A stretch of DNA of 64,000 nucleotides from Parasponia andersonii (Eukaryota; Streptophyta; Magnoliopsida; Rosales; Cannabaceae): positions 774,402 through 838,401 of the forward strand of contig JXTB01000124.1 in the NCBI GenBank assembly GCA_002914805.1. Direction: 5' to 3'. Shown one piece after another: positions 12,372 through 22,587 of this stretch. Each line of letters starts with the position of its first letter. Positions within the stretch are counted from its first letter, which is position 1. The notes under the pieces are model-generated. The model worked only from the letters and a program-made list of their open reading frames with translations. It was not told the DNA's origin and made no database searches. A program made the translations under genes and the position numbers.

Positions 12372-13838
12372 TACACTTCTGTTTATCCCCAAGCAAAGAA
12401 GTTGAGCCATTTTCTTTGGTGATGGTACATTGTTTAGTTTCAGTTGAGATTTCACCAAAGGTTTATGGTTATATCTTGAATTCTAGTGATACCAATCTTC
12501 TTGCTGTGTCTAGTACCAAACAGATTTACAGAATTATAAGGCAAAAGATGAGGAAGCAAAACATGATTTTTGCTAGAATTCTTCTAATACTTTGAATAAA
12601 CCTTGCATTTTTTTTTAAAATTTTAGCAAAAAAAATCTTGAAATTTCCAGTAATATAAAAAAAATTAAAAATTAGATTATAAAATCCAATCAAATTAGGC
12701 AGACCAATGATTTGATAAAAATTAGATTTCGAAATGAGTCGAAGTGACTAATTTGCTTTTAGCATACATTATACAGTGTCGTGCTATGCTATTCTAGTTG
12801 CCAAAAACTAAAATTTGGAACAAAAAGGATAATGTTCTATATTAAGAAAGTTGGCGTTTTTAGTTGACTATATGAAAAACAGATGAACAATAAACAAAAT
12901 GATTCAAAAATAAAACACCAGCTAAGACAAGTCATCTTATATTTTTTAATCATCTTTATTTTTATTTCATTCAACTAAAAGATGAAAACTTATTGGTATA
13001 GGGTAATGTCATTTAGTCCCAAATTGTGGTGTGTGGTAAAGTGAATAACTTCACACCAAAAGAATAAAACAATAAATGCAATAAGTCAATATCGGTTATT
13101 TCGCATACCAAATTTTGATTAAATGGTTTGTTTTAGACCTAATTCGATTGGATTTTGAAATTTAATTTTATTTGATATAATCAGAAACTTAAATTTTCTA
13201 ATAAGATCAATAGATTGTTCGGAGGTAAGAGAAATAGCATTTGAGGAAAAACAATTTACTTCAATTGGCAAGCTTTGAAGTGGAAGAAAACGAAATGGTT
13301 GCACTAACGAGTAAGATCAAGTTAGATACACTACTTTTTTAGGAATTAAGGTACATTATTTTCTACTTGGTCGTTATTGGGTGGGTCCGAATTATCTTCT
13401 AATTGGTATTTATTAACTATATAAGAATCAACACTGCCATGGAGCATGATTGACATAAAAGTAACAACTGTATGCCAAAATTTTCATTATTCCCAATTAA
13501 TATTGCACATAAAAGAGGAAAATTTTTGTTAAAACTTCAACCAAATATATAGTAGAAAATCCAGAGGGTCACTACGTTGCAGAGAAAAAAGAAAAAAAAA
13601 TAGAAAAAAAAAACCTAAATATATCCTATGCATAAATATCAGAACTGAAAAAAGCAAACCTATTTCGTCACTAGAACAACAAAATCCAATTATCAAATAA
13701 GAATTAGACAAATTAAAGAATAGAAAAAAAAAAAAAACAGTAAGCATGACTGAGAAAAATACCAACTAACAATTACAACAACCCACCCCATCTAAAGAGT
13801 CCATTATACATATTCCAACTATACTCACAAATTAAGAA
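12372..13838. other. Spacer downstream of ALDH2B, no gene
   Basis: Part of duplicated unit 1. AT-rich, no frame of note. About 13100-13626 has no counterpart in unit 2 and ends in A-rich sequence. It may be a further insertion in unit 1 or a loss from unit 2, and I could not find terminal repeats for it. Confidence 0.5.
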
Positions 13839-14000
13839 GAGTAATGATATAGCTTATTAGATAATTATAGTTATAATTTAGGTGGACTATGTGACACCGA
13901 GTTTATTAATTTAGAATAAGAAATTTCATTAGATATGCTCTAATAAGGGCTATTTACAAGCATATAATTCCCCTAATAATTATTAAAAAACTATGACTAT
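13839..14000 (+). repeat. Left terminal inverted repeat of the MULE
   Basis: Pairs with 19541-19695 on the opposite strand over about 160 bp with scattered mismatches. The best block is the one around ATATGCTCTAA and the inner CTATGACTAT. The divergence of the two arms suggests an old insertion. Confidence 0.85.
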
Positions 14001-14399
14001 ACTCTCCTGAAATGACTTAATTACCCCTAAAATGATCCACGTTTCTTTACTTGCTTCAGACCTAGAAATTTTATTCTTTCTTCTTCTTCTTCTTCTTCTT
14101 CTCTTTTTATTTTTCTATGCTTCCTCTCAATTTTCAGCCCTCTAACTTTATAATTTTATGAAAAGACAAGCTAAATCAATGTTATAGAAACTCATGTAAA
14201 GATATTGGACATCAAAAAGAAAGAAAAAAAAAAGTCTCCACAAGGTGCATTGTAAACCTAAAGAACAAAGAGAAAATCTTCAAATGGGTAAGTAATTTTT
14301 ATATTTAAATGTTATGGGTATTATTTAAAATAATTTAGGCATGAATTTTTATATGTTTTAAGGTTGATTTGCGTAAAAAAAATTGAATTTGGATCATTT

Positions 14400-14660
14400 T
14401 TTGAGAAATTACTCTAGCTCGAGGGAAAACCCCATGACATTCATCGAATTTTTCGATGCATTTTGATGCAATTCGATTATTTTTTTGAAAAAATTTGAAA
14501 CAGAAAATTTCAATAAATTTCGGTGGCAATTCGATTATTGTTCGATGTAGTATCAAGTTTCAAATTTTTTCGATGGTATTTTGATGATATTTCGACGAAG
14601 ATGAAATTTGCAATTTTTATAAAATACTTCGATGGGCATCGAGTTGGAATAAAAAATGTT
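14400..14660. repeat. Degenerate TTCGATG repeats, MULE subterminal cluster
   Basis: About ten irregularly spaced copies of TTCGATG/TTTGATG-type words. The same word in the opposite orientation (CATCGAA) forms clusters at about 15655-16010 and 18786-19090. The left and right clusters therefore sit in inverted orientation inside the TIRs. Confidence 0.75.
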
Positions 14661-14855
14661 GTCCAATGTTATTCAATGCCAGTTTAATAAAGATCAGTTT
14701 TTTTTTTTCTTTGGGCATATTTTTATTTATATATCTCTTAAATCAATCTTTTTACCTATTATAGATTTCTCACATGTCAATATTATAATGATATACGATG
14801 AGGATTGGAAATATTTTGAGGAAAAAGATCGTTAGCCTTTTAATAGGAAAAAAAA

Positions 14856-15060
14856 ATAAGAGTATGGTTGTTTCAAAGAATATTAGTTACGTAAGTCTTG
14901 TGGACCATTAATATGAGGTTATTGGAGTTGATAAAAGTTGTTTTGATTTAGAACTACAAGTTTTTTACAAGATGGATGATGTTGTATATCCACCGACAAT
15001 CCTTAGTATTAATGCCGATGTCGAATTTTGGCATGATGAGTATTCCATCTCCATTTAGTG
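14856..15060 (+). pseudogene. MURA-type transposase N-terminal fragment
   Basis: In the frame of the ATG at 14860 the translation runs SKNISYVSLVDH, a stop, then YEVIGVDKS...LELQVFYKMDD...PPTILSINADVEFWHDE. This resembles the N-terminal region of many plant Mutator transposases (a Y-x-x-L-V, then I-G-V-D-K-S, then P-P-T-I-x-x-x-x-D-V pattern). One TAA splits it and further stops follow. The catalytic DDE region and SWIM zinc finger were not found. Family assignment is from memory of the pattern. Confidence 0.5.
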
Positions 15061-15654
15061 CGGTACACTTTTGTAACCATGATAGAAAAGTGTCGTCCAA
15101 ATATTGTGATTGAGGGATATAGTCAAATGCAATCATGTGTGCCTGAAACAACGAAAGATGAAAATGAAGATCATCATACCAAAACTCAGCTATATTATCC
15201 GAGTCCATGTCCTCCGGTTCAACCCACTAATAGTCAAGTTCTGCAAGGATCAAATACCCCATGTGCTCTAGCAATTTGTGCTTGTGGAGTGCACACATAT
15301 AGCATGTTCCTACAAAATTTGTGGAGAAGCATCTTAATCAGAATCATAAGTTTATCTATTTTATGGTTAATGGTAAGAAATAAAAGTGGGGTGTATATTA
15401 CTTTACCCTAATATGTAAGAATCCCCCTCATCTGTAAATAGGGTTATTAAAGCATGATGTAGTGTTACTAGATTATATTTTTATTTATTTTAAACACTTG
15501 ATTGGATGTACACTATAAAGCATGTAGTACTTTTGTTTTCAAACACTTCTTGTAATGCTTGTTGTAATAATGGGTATTGTTTGTTTTTTTTTTTTTTGTA
15601 ATGTTATTAACAGACAATAATTCTTATTTACATAAAGTTAGCAATGATTTAGCT

Positions 15655-16010
15655 GTGTCAAGTTAATGGTCGAAATTCTATATCAAAAGTTGTCAAATTT
15701 CATTGAATTATATCGAATAGGTAATCGAAAATCATCGAAACTAAACCATTAATCTTGCCTAAAAAATGCATTGAAATTTGTTGAAAGAGAATTGAAGGAG
15801 CATCGAATTAAATCAAATTAGGTCTAAGTAGGAATGCTCGATGGATTTTGATATCTTACGATGGGCTTTTGCTACCATCAAAATAGCATCAAAATAGGGT
15901 CAAAATACATCGAACAACATGCATTTAGTATACTAGAATATGGCTATAATCAAAATTTATCGAATATATAATTGAAAAGCACCGAATTGCGTCGAAATTC
16001 ATCGAAATAT
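15655..16010. repeat. Degenerate CATCGAA repeats, MULE central cluster
   Basis: About fifteen CATCGAA/ATCGAAA/CATCAAA words between the transposase fragment and the DUF1985/Ulp1 relic, same orientation as the right-hand cluster. Confidence 0.75.
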
Positions 16011-16317
16011 TCAATGACTATTGTAACAGGTGTGATAAACACAATTTTCTGATGTACTGATTACTTTTATTTAATCAAAGAGCATACTTACTATTAATTT
16101 TATAAATCTATATACAAAAGTGGTTTCAAATATGAAGAATATCATTCAAGGTTCTAAATTATGGTACCATAAATCTATATATAAATTCTCTTTGAAAAAT
16201 TTCATCTTTTCATCTACAATTGAATCAATAGATTAGGTAATAAGAACACACTCCAAATGCTTGATGATGTATATTCCATAATCCCCGATGCATAATGCAA
16301 ATGGATATAAAATTGGC

Positions 16318-18789
16318 TTATAATAAAAATTCAATGGAGTTATAGCACATGAATATATTAATTTTTTTTTTCACTTTGTGGCACGACATCGAGGTTGAAT
16401 CTCTTAAAGGTAAAAAGATAAGGCTTAGTTTGTGGGCCGAGATGCATATCTGGACAGTAATCAAACCCACTAACTTAGAAAAGAAGATATACCAACATCT
16501 TGCACTATAGAGTGATAGTGACTTCAAAGTTCTTAGAGTGATAGTGACTTCAAAGTTCTTCTCATTAAAAATTGTGACGTCTGAATCATACACAATGATC
16601 GTCTACGAACTTAAACAAATTTGTAATAGAAACTAATAAGTACCATTAACATGCATTACCACGTATAATAGCTACCATTATGCCTATGGCCTCTTATACA
16701 TATTCATATTACTAATCACGTAGTGAAAAAAAAAATCATAAAAACATAAGTACTCTTAGTCCTGATACTTCTGAACACCTTATAATAACCTCTTATAAAT
16801 TAGTCCAAATTAGAGTATAAAATTATCATTTTTCCCTATATGTCTTGGGAAAAAACCACACTTGTTCACAGATTAATAGGAAGGCAACACCAATATGGTG
16901 CAAAATCGAAATAAAAATTGATTAATAATCTATATATATATATATATATATATATAAGTATAACTGAAAAAAATACTTATTTATATACTAAGTAGAGAAG
17001 CTTACATCGCCATTAAGATATATGCCAACAATCTTTAACTTTACAAATTAGGAGATGATTATATCACATACCATGACATTTATGGTCAAGTCATTATTTA
17101 TTAATCCATTAAGCCATTTAGAAAAAGTCATGTACTGTGACAGATTATATAGACCAATTAATTTTGGGATACAAGGATTATTTATCTTAAATTTCTTCCC
17201 TGATGGATCTGTGAAGTCTTTATATTTGACATTCATAATCCGCTTCCTATTGTATTTCTTCTTGGTTGACTATGATAGTTCAACAGTCTTCTTATCTCAA
17301 AGAAGGGTGTGCTAAACTGGTAAAGTAGTAAATGGAGCACTTCTATTAGAACTAGGGATAATATCTTCATCTGATTCTGTTATCTCAGGGTCCTCTTTCT
17401 TTTTTTACTATAGTAATCAATAACTTCATCATCTCCCATTGTTGTTGCTTAATCTCCCTTTAGTTTGGCTTAATCTTCAAGTGAGTGGTCTTTAGCTCAT
17501 CAACATCAACCTGTAACTTTTTCAAACTAGAAGCTAAGGTCTCTGGATTTTTATCTCTAACCTCTGGCTCGTGAGAAGAAAAAATACTGACCATATTTAC
17601 TGTCTTGTTAACAACCTTTATCTCTTTCAGATGCTCCTCTTTTGCATCCAACTCAGTTGGTTCTCCAACTGATTCATTAGTTCCATTAGCGAATCTGGGA
17701 CCATGTACAGAGGTCATGATGCTACCTTAGAAATCCTTCTCCTCCACTTAGGGGTTCAAAATAAATTTAACAGTAACCTACGAAAAATAAATCAAATAAG
17801 TTCATAAAAAACTTTTATTAAGAAATTTCAGAAAATCATAGAAAAATTATCGTAAAGAATTGAAATTCATTTTAAGTACATAATATAATTTTCAAAAGAA
17901 AACTTACTTTTTTTATTAAGGATTTCTCCTACATTGGATGCATCAGGTATCTTGTTGGACGTCCAATACTACATCTTTGGAAATTTTATACTAAGCCCAA
18001 TGTAGGTACTACCTCGTATGCCCAATACTGGAAGGCTACACTAAACTCATATACTGTGTACTTGCCTTCCTCAAGCTTCTTATTCTCTGCCACTAGCTTT
18101 AAGTATTGCTTTTTATAATGATGCATATCCTTCTTAACACTGGCCATAGTCTTGTGAAAAGATTTATGAACCTAAGGATATTAACAGAATTCTTCCCCAT
18201 TCTCAATGTAAGATGGAATGTCTAAATCTATCTTTTGAGTAGACTATCCTGCAAGTAATATGCTATCTACCAAATAGTATAGGCCCAATTTCTATGCATC
18301 TTCGACATCCCCACAGTTGAGAAATGCAACCTCTAATTCCCTACTCCTCATAATCTTTGAATCATTCATGTATTTCTCCACAAGTGTCCTACTTCCATTC
18401 ATGGTCTTCAACTTAAGAATATTTGGGTGTTTTCCAAAATTTAACTCTGTAATGAGAGTAAACTCACAAACTCCAAATCTAATGAGTTTACCACCAATAT
18501 CAAAATGGATCTCCCTTATATCATCCGAAGACTCCACCTTCCTAAGTAAAAGTTGATGAATAAGTACCCCAAAGAACTATAGTGGAGATGCCTCAAAAAA
18601 TTGTTTAAAAGGACTTTTTTTTGCCTTTTCCATCAAGTCCAACTCCTCAAAATACTCCTTGATTTTTAATATCACCGAACTAGCATGAAATATAACCCTT
18701 CTAATGTAGTGTTGCTCAAAGGGTACACTTAACTTCGATATTTGAAATAATACAAAATTCCAATTAGATTTCCTTGCTAGCAAATGCAT
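16318..18789 (-). pseudogene. DUF1985 domain relic with possible Ulp1 peptidase part, MULE cargo
   Basis: From 18789 leftwards one frame, interrupted by a single stop near 18576, reads FQISKLSVPFEQHYIRR..., then FFGVLIHQLLLRKVESSDD and IHFDIGGKLIRFGVCEFTLI. The LIHQLLLR, GG-L-RF and EF-LIT-L-FG signatures are those of DUF1985, a domain found in plants next to Ulp1-like cysteine peptidases. Further on, 17717-17460 encodes an acidic, lysine-rich linker. At 16593-16318 the segment IFLPLRDSTSMSCHKVK...MCYNSI could be the decayed Ulp1 V-x-I-P-x-x...HW...YDSL region, but the catalytic His is not evident, so that part is weak. Such cargo is thought to have been captured from a SUMO-protease gene and to move with the transposon. 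Confidence 0.6.
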
Positions 18790-19090
18790 TGAAACACTAT
18801 TGAATATGATCGAATAACGTTGAATAAGAATCGAATAGCATCAAATAACATAAGCATCAAATATGGTCAAATATGCATTAAATATCATCGAAATAATGAT
18901 TGGAATAACATCGAATTGGTTGGGGAATTTTTTATATTCTAAATCATCCAATTCAATCAAAAAATTTAGATCTAATTGAATTCAATAGTCGAATATGTAT
19001 TGAATAACATCGAAATGAGGCATCGAGTTAGGAAATTTTTTTATTCTAAATCATCGAATTCAATCGAAAAAAATCAGATCTAATCGAAGT
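18786..19090. repeat. Degenerate CATCGAA repeats, MULE right cluster
   Basis: About twenty irregular copies of CATCGAAT/ATCGAATA words just upstream of the DUF1985 relic, inside the right TIR. Confidence 0.75.
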
Positions 19091-19540
19091 ATTACCTACT
19101 ATTGAATAATGTTAGATCTAAAGGATGCCGAAAAGCAAAAAAAAAAATCAAATTATTTTGAAATTAATCGCGTAAACTCTCTCATTGAAATCCCCTGTTT
19201 CATATTCAATCCTATTCATTCTTTATTTCTCATCCAAGTGCTTGATTTCGAGTGATTTTTAGATAGAGTCTACGCATTATTATTCTTAAAAAAAAAGAAA
19301 AAAAAAATTATACAAATTTGAAGAAAAGGCTGACTATGACCTTTAATGCTGCTTTTATGGATTATTTCAACTGGGGTTTTTTCGTCCAGTGTGATGGGTT
19401 TATTCCAGTCGATTTTGAGAATCATGACCCATAGGTTATTTATTTTGATTTATTTTTTTGAAAAAGCGATATTTGAAGTTTAGATTTTTTTATTTAAATA
19501 CCAAATAACAAAAACTATGCTTTTAGGAGTATTGTTGTCC

Positions 19541-19695
19541 AATAGTCATATTTTTTGAATTTTTATCGAGGCCTTCATACGCTTATAAATAAAGCTCATT
19601 TAGAGCATATTTTATGAAATTCTTCTTTAGAATCACAGTAACAAACTAATGCGTCATTGTGGTGTTAGGTATCATTAGTTCCCATAGCATTACTC
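19541..19695 (-). repeat. Right terminal inverted repeat of the MULE
   Basis: Inverted partner of 13839-14000. It is followed directly by the second copy of the AATTAAGAA target duplication. Confidence 0.85.
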
Positions 19696-19984
19696 AATTA
19701 AGAAAGAACCTAGTTCCACCTAAAAATACTCATACTATGTAGTAAAACTAATAAAACATAATATTAAACCAACACTCAGAGATCGATCCAACACCTTATA
19801 TAAATCAAACCTACATAAAATTTAAGTGTAAGAAATTAATTTTAACATGAGAGTATAATAATTTAGCAACTAAGCACATTTGAATTATGACATTCGATTC
19901 TATTTTATTTTTAATTAAGAATTAGAACTTTTTTTTCTTGACTTTACTACGACTTAAGTCCCTCTTCTCCCATATACTTATACA

Positions 19985-21195
19985 TAAAGACGAAGCTAGG
20001 ACACTAGTAGGGTAGCTGAAGCTTGCCACCCTCCCCCTTCAATATTTTTTTAAATATTCATTAAATTTGTAAAAAAAACAAAATTAATATAACGTCTAGA
20101 AAAGTTTGAAAAAAGCAATTTAGCCCTCCTCCCCTTTGAAAAATTTGGAAATATAATACAGCCCTATGAGCATCAATTTTTAGTTTAGTTACTTATATAG
20201 TAATTAATTTTATTGGAGCTTCCTCAAAGTGTTGTGATATTCTTTGATAAAAACAAGGTGCATATTATTTAAAGCACTCAAGAGTGGTAATATTTTAAGT
20301 GGGCGAGATTTAAATCAATAAAGAACTCCTAAAAGACACAATGATACTTGTTGGGAATCTCATTATAGTACTTTTATGAAGCTTGATTAGCATTTTTTTT
20401 TCTATAATTGATATTCTTGAGATGATTCTAGATGATAAAATAAACTATGATTAAAGATATGAAGCAAGTAATCTATTAGAACTTGGAATTGATGCTATCA
20501 TTTGATTTTGTGTTCACTTTACATTTGATGAGAACATTGGTGTGAATGATAAATGAGTTCTCAAAAGCATTATAAAAGAATGATTAAGATATCGTAATTG
20601 CTATGAATTTGGTCAAATTATATAAGCAATAATTGCAAATGATGAGGGACGATAGATAAGAATCTACTTTTTTTTAAAGAAAATATAATGTAGTTGTTCT
20701 TAATATGGATGATACTTTTTTCGCTTGAGGTTGATCATGACGTAAAGCTCGGGAGATCACAAATTGTCATCACTTTTGTGCGGAGTTATTTTATTCTATC
20801 ACTAATATACAACTTCATAAGTTGACTGAATGCTTCAATGAGGTAAACAACTTTTGTGCATAGTTATTTTATTTTATCACTAATTTTCAACTTCATAAGT
20901 TGAATGAATGCTTCAATGAGGTAAATAGCTTTTGTGCGGAGTTATTTTATTCTATCACTAATGTACAACTTCATAAGTTGAATGAATGCTTCAATGAAGT
21001 AAATAAAGTGGGTAGTCATTAATGGATAAAGTGGGTAGTCATCTTTAATAGTATTGATGATAAACTCATTATAAATTGCTTTCAAGGAATAAAAACACAT
21101 CGAGTATAATTGTAACACTTTTTATTATTTTTAATTATTTTTTGAATTATAATTATAGCTCACCTCCCTAATAAGAAATTCTTGCTCTCTTCCTA
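19985..21195 (+). mobile_element. hAT-superfamily DNA transposon derivative, 1.2 kb (zf-MYM/TTF type)
   Basis: Flanked by a perfect 8-bp duplication CTTATACA (19977-19984 and 21196-21203) and absent from unit 2. The ends TAAAGACGAAGCTAGGA and, inverted, TAGGAAGAGAGCAAGAA are decayed versions of the GGCGGAGCCAG-type ends of this plant hAT group. Frame fragments show transposase motifs: WESHYSTFMKL with IIDILEMILDD near 20340-20440 (family R-W-G-S-H-Y and I-D-V-L-E) and ELFYSITN-QLHKL-ECFNEVN at 20780-21006 (family F-Y-x-x-I-D-x-Q-L-x-E-L-x-x-R-F-x-E). Most of the transposase is deleted. The copy is non-autonomous. Confidence 0.88.
20773..21006 (+). repeat. Three in-frame 78-bp tandem repeats in the hAT transposase remnant
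   Basis: Copies start at 20773, 20851 and 20929 with CTTTTGTGC. The period is exactly 78 bp (26 codons), and each copy encodes a version of LFYSITN-QLHKL-ECFNEVN. Copies differ by a few bases. A shorter 18-bp GATAAAGTGGGTAGTCAT-type doublet follows at about 21004-21042. Confidence 0.9.
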
Positions 21196-21695
21196 CTTAT
21201 ACACACAACCTATAAGTCTTAATTAGAGCAGCTGAGCTATAGCCTCAATTGAGGAACCACTTTCAATTCAACTGTGCATTCTATTATGCCTTGGCCATCA
21301 TCTTTCGTTTAATAATGCGTGTTTGTTGCTTAATAATACAAAGTAAGAGAACATATAGTGAAGAGAGGTAGATTTTTTTTTGTGGAAGGGGGAAAGAGAG
21401 GTAGATAATTGTAAGTACATGAAAATTTCAAATTTTTATTATTAGTAGAATTGAGACAACCTCTCACACACCCTATTTATTACAAAACAAAATAGATGGT
21501 AAGCGATTTTTCTTTTCCGTTAAATTTATATTCCGAAATAGTACATTTGCATATTGCAAAAAAAAAAAAAAACAAATTAAGAGATGACAAACTAATATGA
21601 TATTAATGTAAATTGCTCTCGATTCCATCAATACTTATTCAACGAGAGGTGACATTAGAATAAATAGGTCTCTTGTATCTCAAGCAATTCATGAA

Positions 21696-21854
21696 TCATG
21701 GTTCAACATGAGCAAAGCTTTGTGTGAGAGTAGCAATTGTTGCTAGAAGACGACCAGCCTGCGAAAGCATCCTGGCATCAGTGGCTCAAACCATGGAAGC
21801 AACGAAAACAAGAAAGAAAAGAAGCAGAAATTTATTAGAAATATTGGTATTCAT
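21696..21854 (-). pseudogene. Small secreted-peptide gene, unit 1 copy, premature stop
   Basis: Minus-strand frame from ATG at 21854: MNTNISNKFLLLFFLVFVASMV, a TGA at codon 23 (21786-21788), then ATDARMLSQAGRLLATIATL..., ending at the same TGA context as the unit 2 copy. Without the internal stop it would be 52 residues. The unit 2 copy (32212-32358) has TGC at the equivalent codon. The two copies differ by in-frame indels of 3 and 15 nt. A TATA box lies 53 bp upstream (21907-21915). This copy is probably dead, unless it restarts at a later Met, which would lack the signal peptide. Confidence 0.6.
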
Positions 21855-21906
21855 CTTTGATGGGAACGGGAGAAAGTAGTGAAGTCATCAGCCTAGGATG
21901 CATGGG

Positions 21907-21915
21907 GTTTATATA
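21907..21915 (-). promoter_or_regulatory. TATA box of the unit 1 peptide gene
   Basis: TATATAAAC on the minus strand, followed by CCCATGCATCC, which contains an RY-type CATGCA. The whole block is conserved at the same spacing in unit 2 (32413-32421). Confidence 0.6.
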
Positions 21916-22110
21916 GTTTTTTCCTTTTTTTTTTTTTTTTCTCCGGTTTGGGGGAGAGGGTAAAGAAAGTGTATTCAGGGCAGGCAGATTAATGATGAAT
22001 AAAAAAGAAGTGCGTTAATTTTTTAATATAGTCTATAGAGAGACGTGAAATGAGCTAAGTTTGAAGTTTAGATTATTTAATAAAGCACATGATTGATTGA
22101 GAGAGAGAGA

Positions 22111-22111
22111 N
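22111..22111. other. Single N: assembly join inside a dinucleotide tract
   Basis: The left side ends in (GA)n and the right side starts in (TC)n. The right side matches the CT tract of the LTR family, whose first ~200 bases are missing here. The join therefore probably hides unsequenced DNA. Confidence 0.9.
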
Positions 22112-22148
<37 letters not shown>

Positions 22149-22543
22149 CTCTCAGCTGAAAGAAGACAAGGTGGAGCCACAGTGGCGGCGGCCATTGTCT
22201 AGCCTGCCCAACCACCAGTGAAGCTCTTCTAAGCCGTCAGCTGCCCGTGCCACCAGTCTTTGGTCGTTGTCGAGCATCCCGTCACCGGAAATGCCATTTT
22301 TGGCTACGGAAAGTTTTGATTTTCTGGCACCGTTTCAGACTATTTCAGGCTACGTTTTTAGGCTCGTTAGATTCATATCATCGAGAGAAACTTCATGATA
22401 TATACTTCATGTTCTTATTTTGCCAGTTTTGATAGTTGTCATTTTTGGGTATTTTGAGTTTCGAATTTTAGTTATCGATCTGACTGTTAGATTTTATTTT
22501 TGTTGTCATTTTTGGAATGTACTTGGAAAATGGAAAAGTTTGA

Positions 22544-22587
<44 letters not shown>

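Larger units (their letters stand above)
13839..19695. mobile_element. Mutator-like DNA transposon (MULE), 5.86 kb, with DUF1985/Ulp1-type cargo
   Basis: Bounded by a perfect 9-bp target duplication AATTAAGAA (13830-13838 and 19696-19704). Unit 2 has the unoccupied site near 31470. The ends form inverted repeats of about 160 bp, 13839-14000 against 19541-19695, starting GAGTAATGATATAG and GAGTAATGCTATGG, with a well-conserved stretch around ATATGCTCTAA. Long TIRs, a 9-bp duplication and a GAG start are Mutator hallmarks. Inside are a plus-strand fragment resembling the N-terminal domain of a MURA-type transposase and a minus-strand DUF1985 relic, with a possible Ulp1 peptidase. Plant Mutator elements that carry ULP1-like genes (Kaonashi type) are known. 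All frames are interrupted, so the copy is dead. Confidence 0.88.

Noticed and set aside
12252-12595. Open frames through the TA/TG microsatellite
   Set aside because: They are artefacts of simple repeats in the ALDH2B 3' region.
21786-21788. Reading the TGA in the unit 1 peptide copy as selenocysteine
   Set aside because: Land plants are not known to use selenocysteine, and the other copy has a plain TGC.
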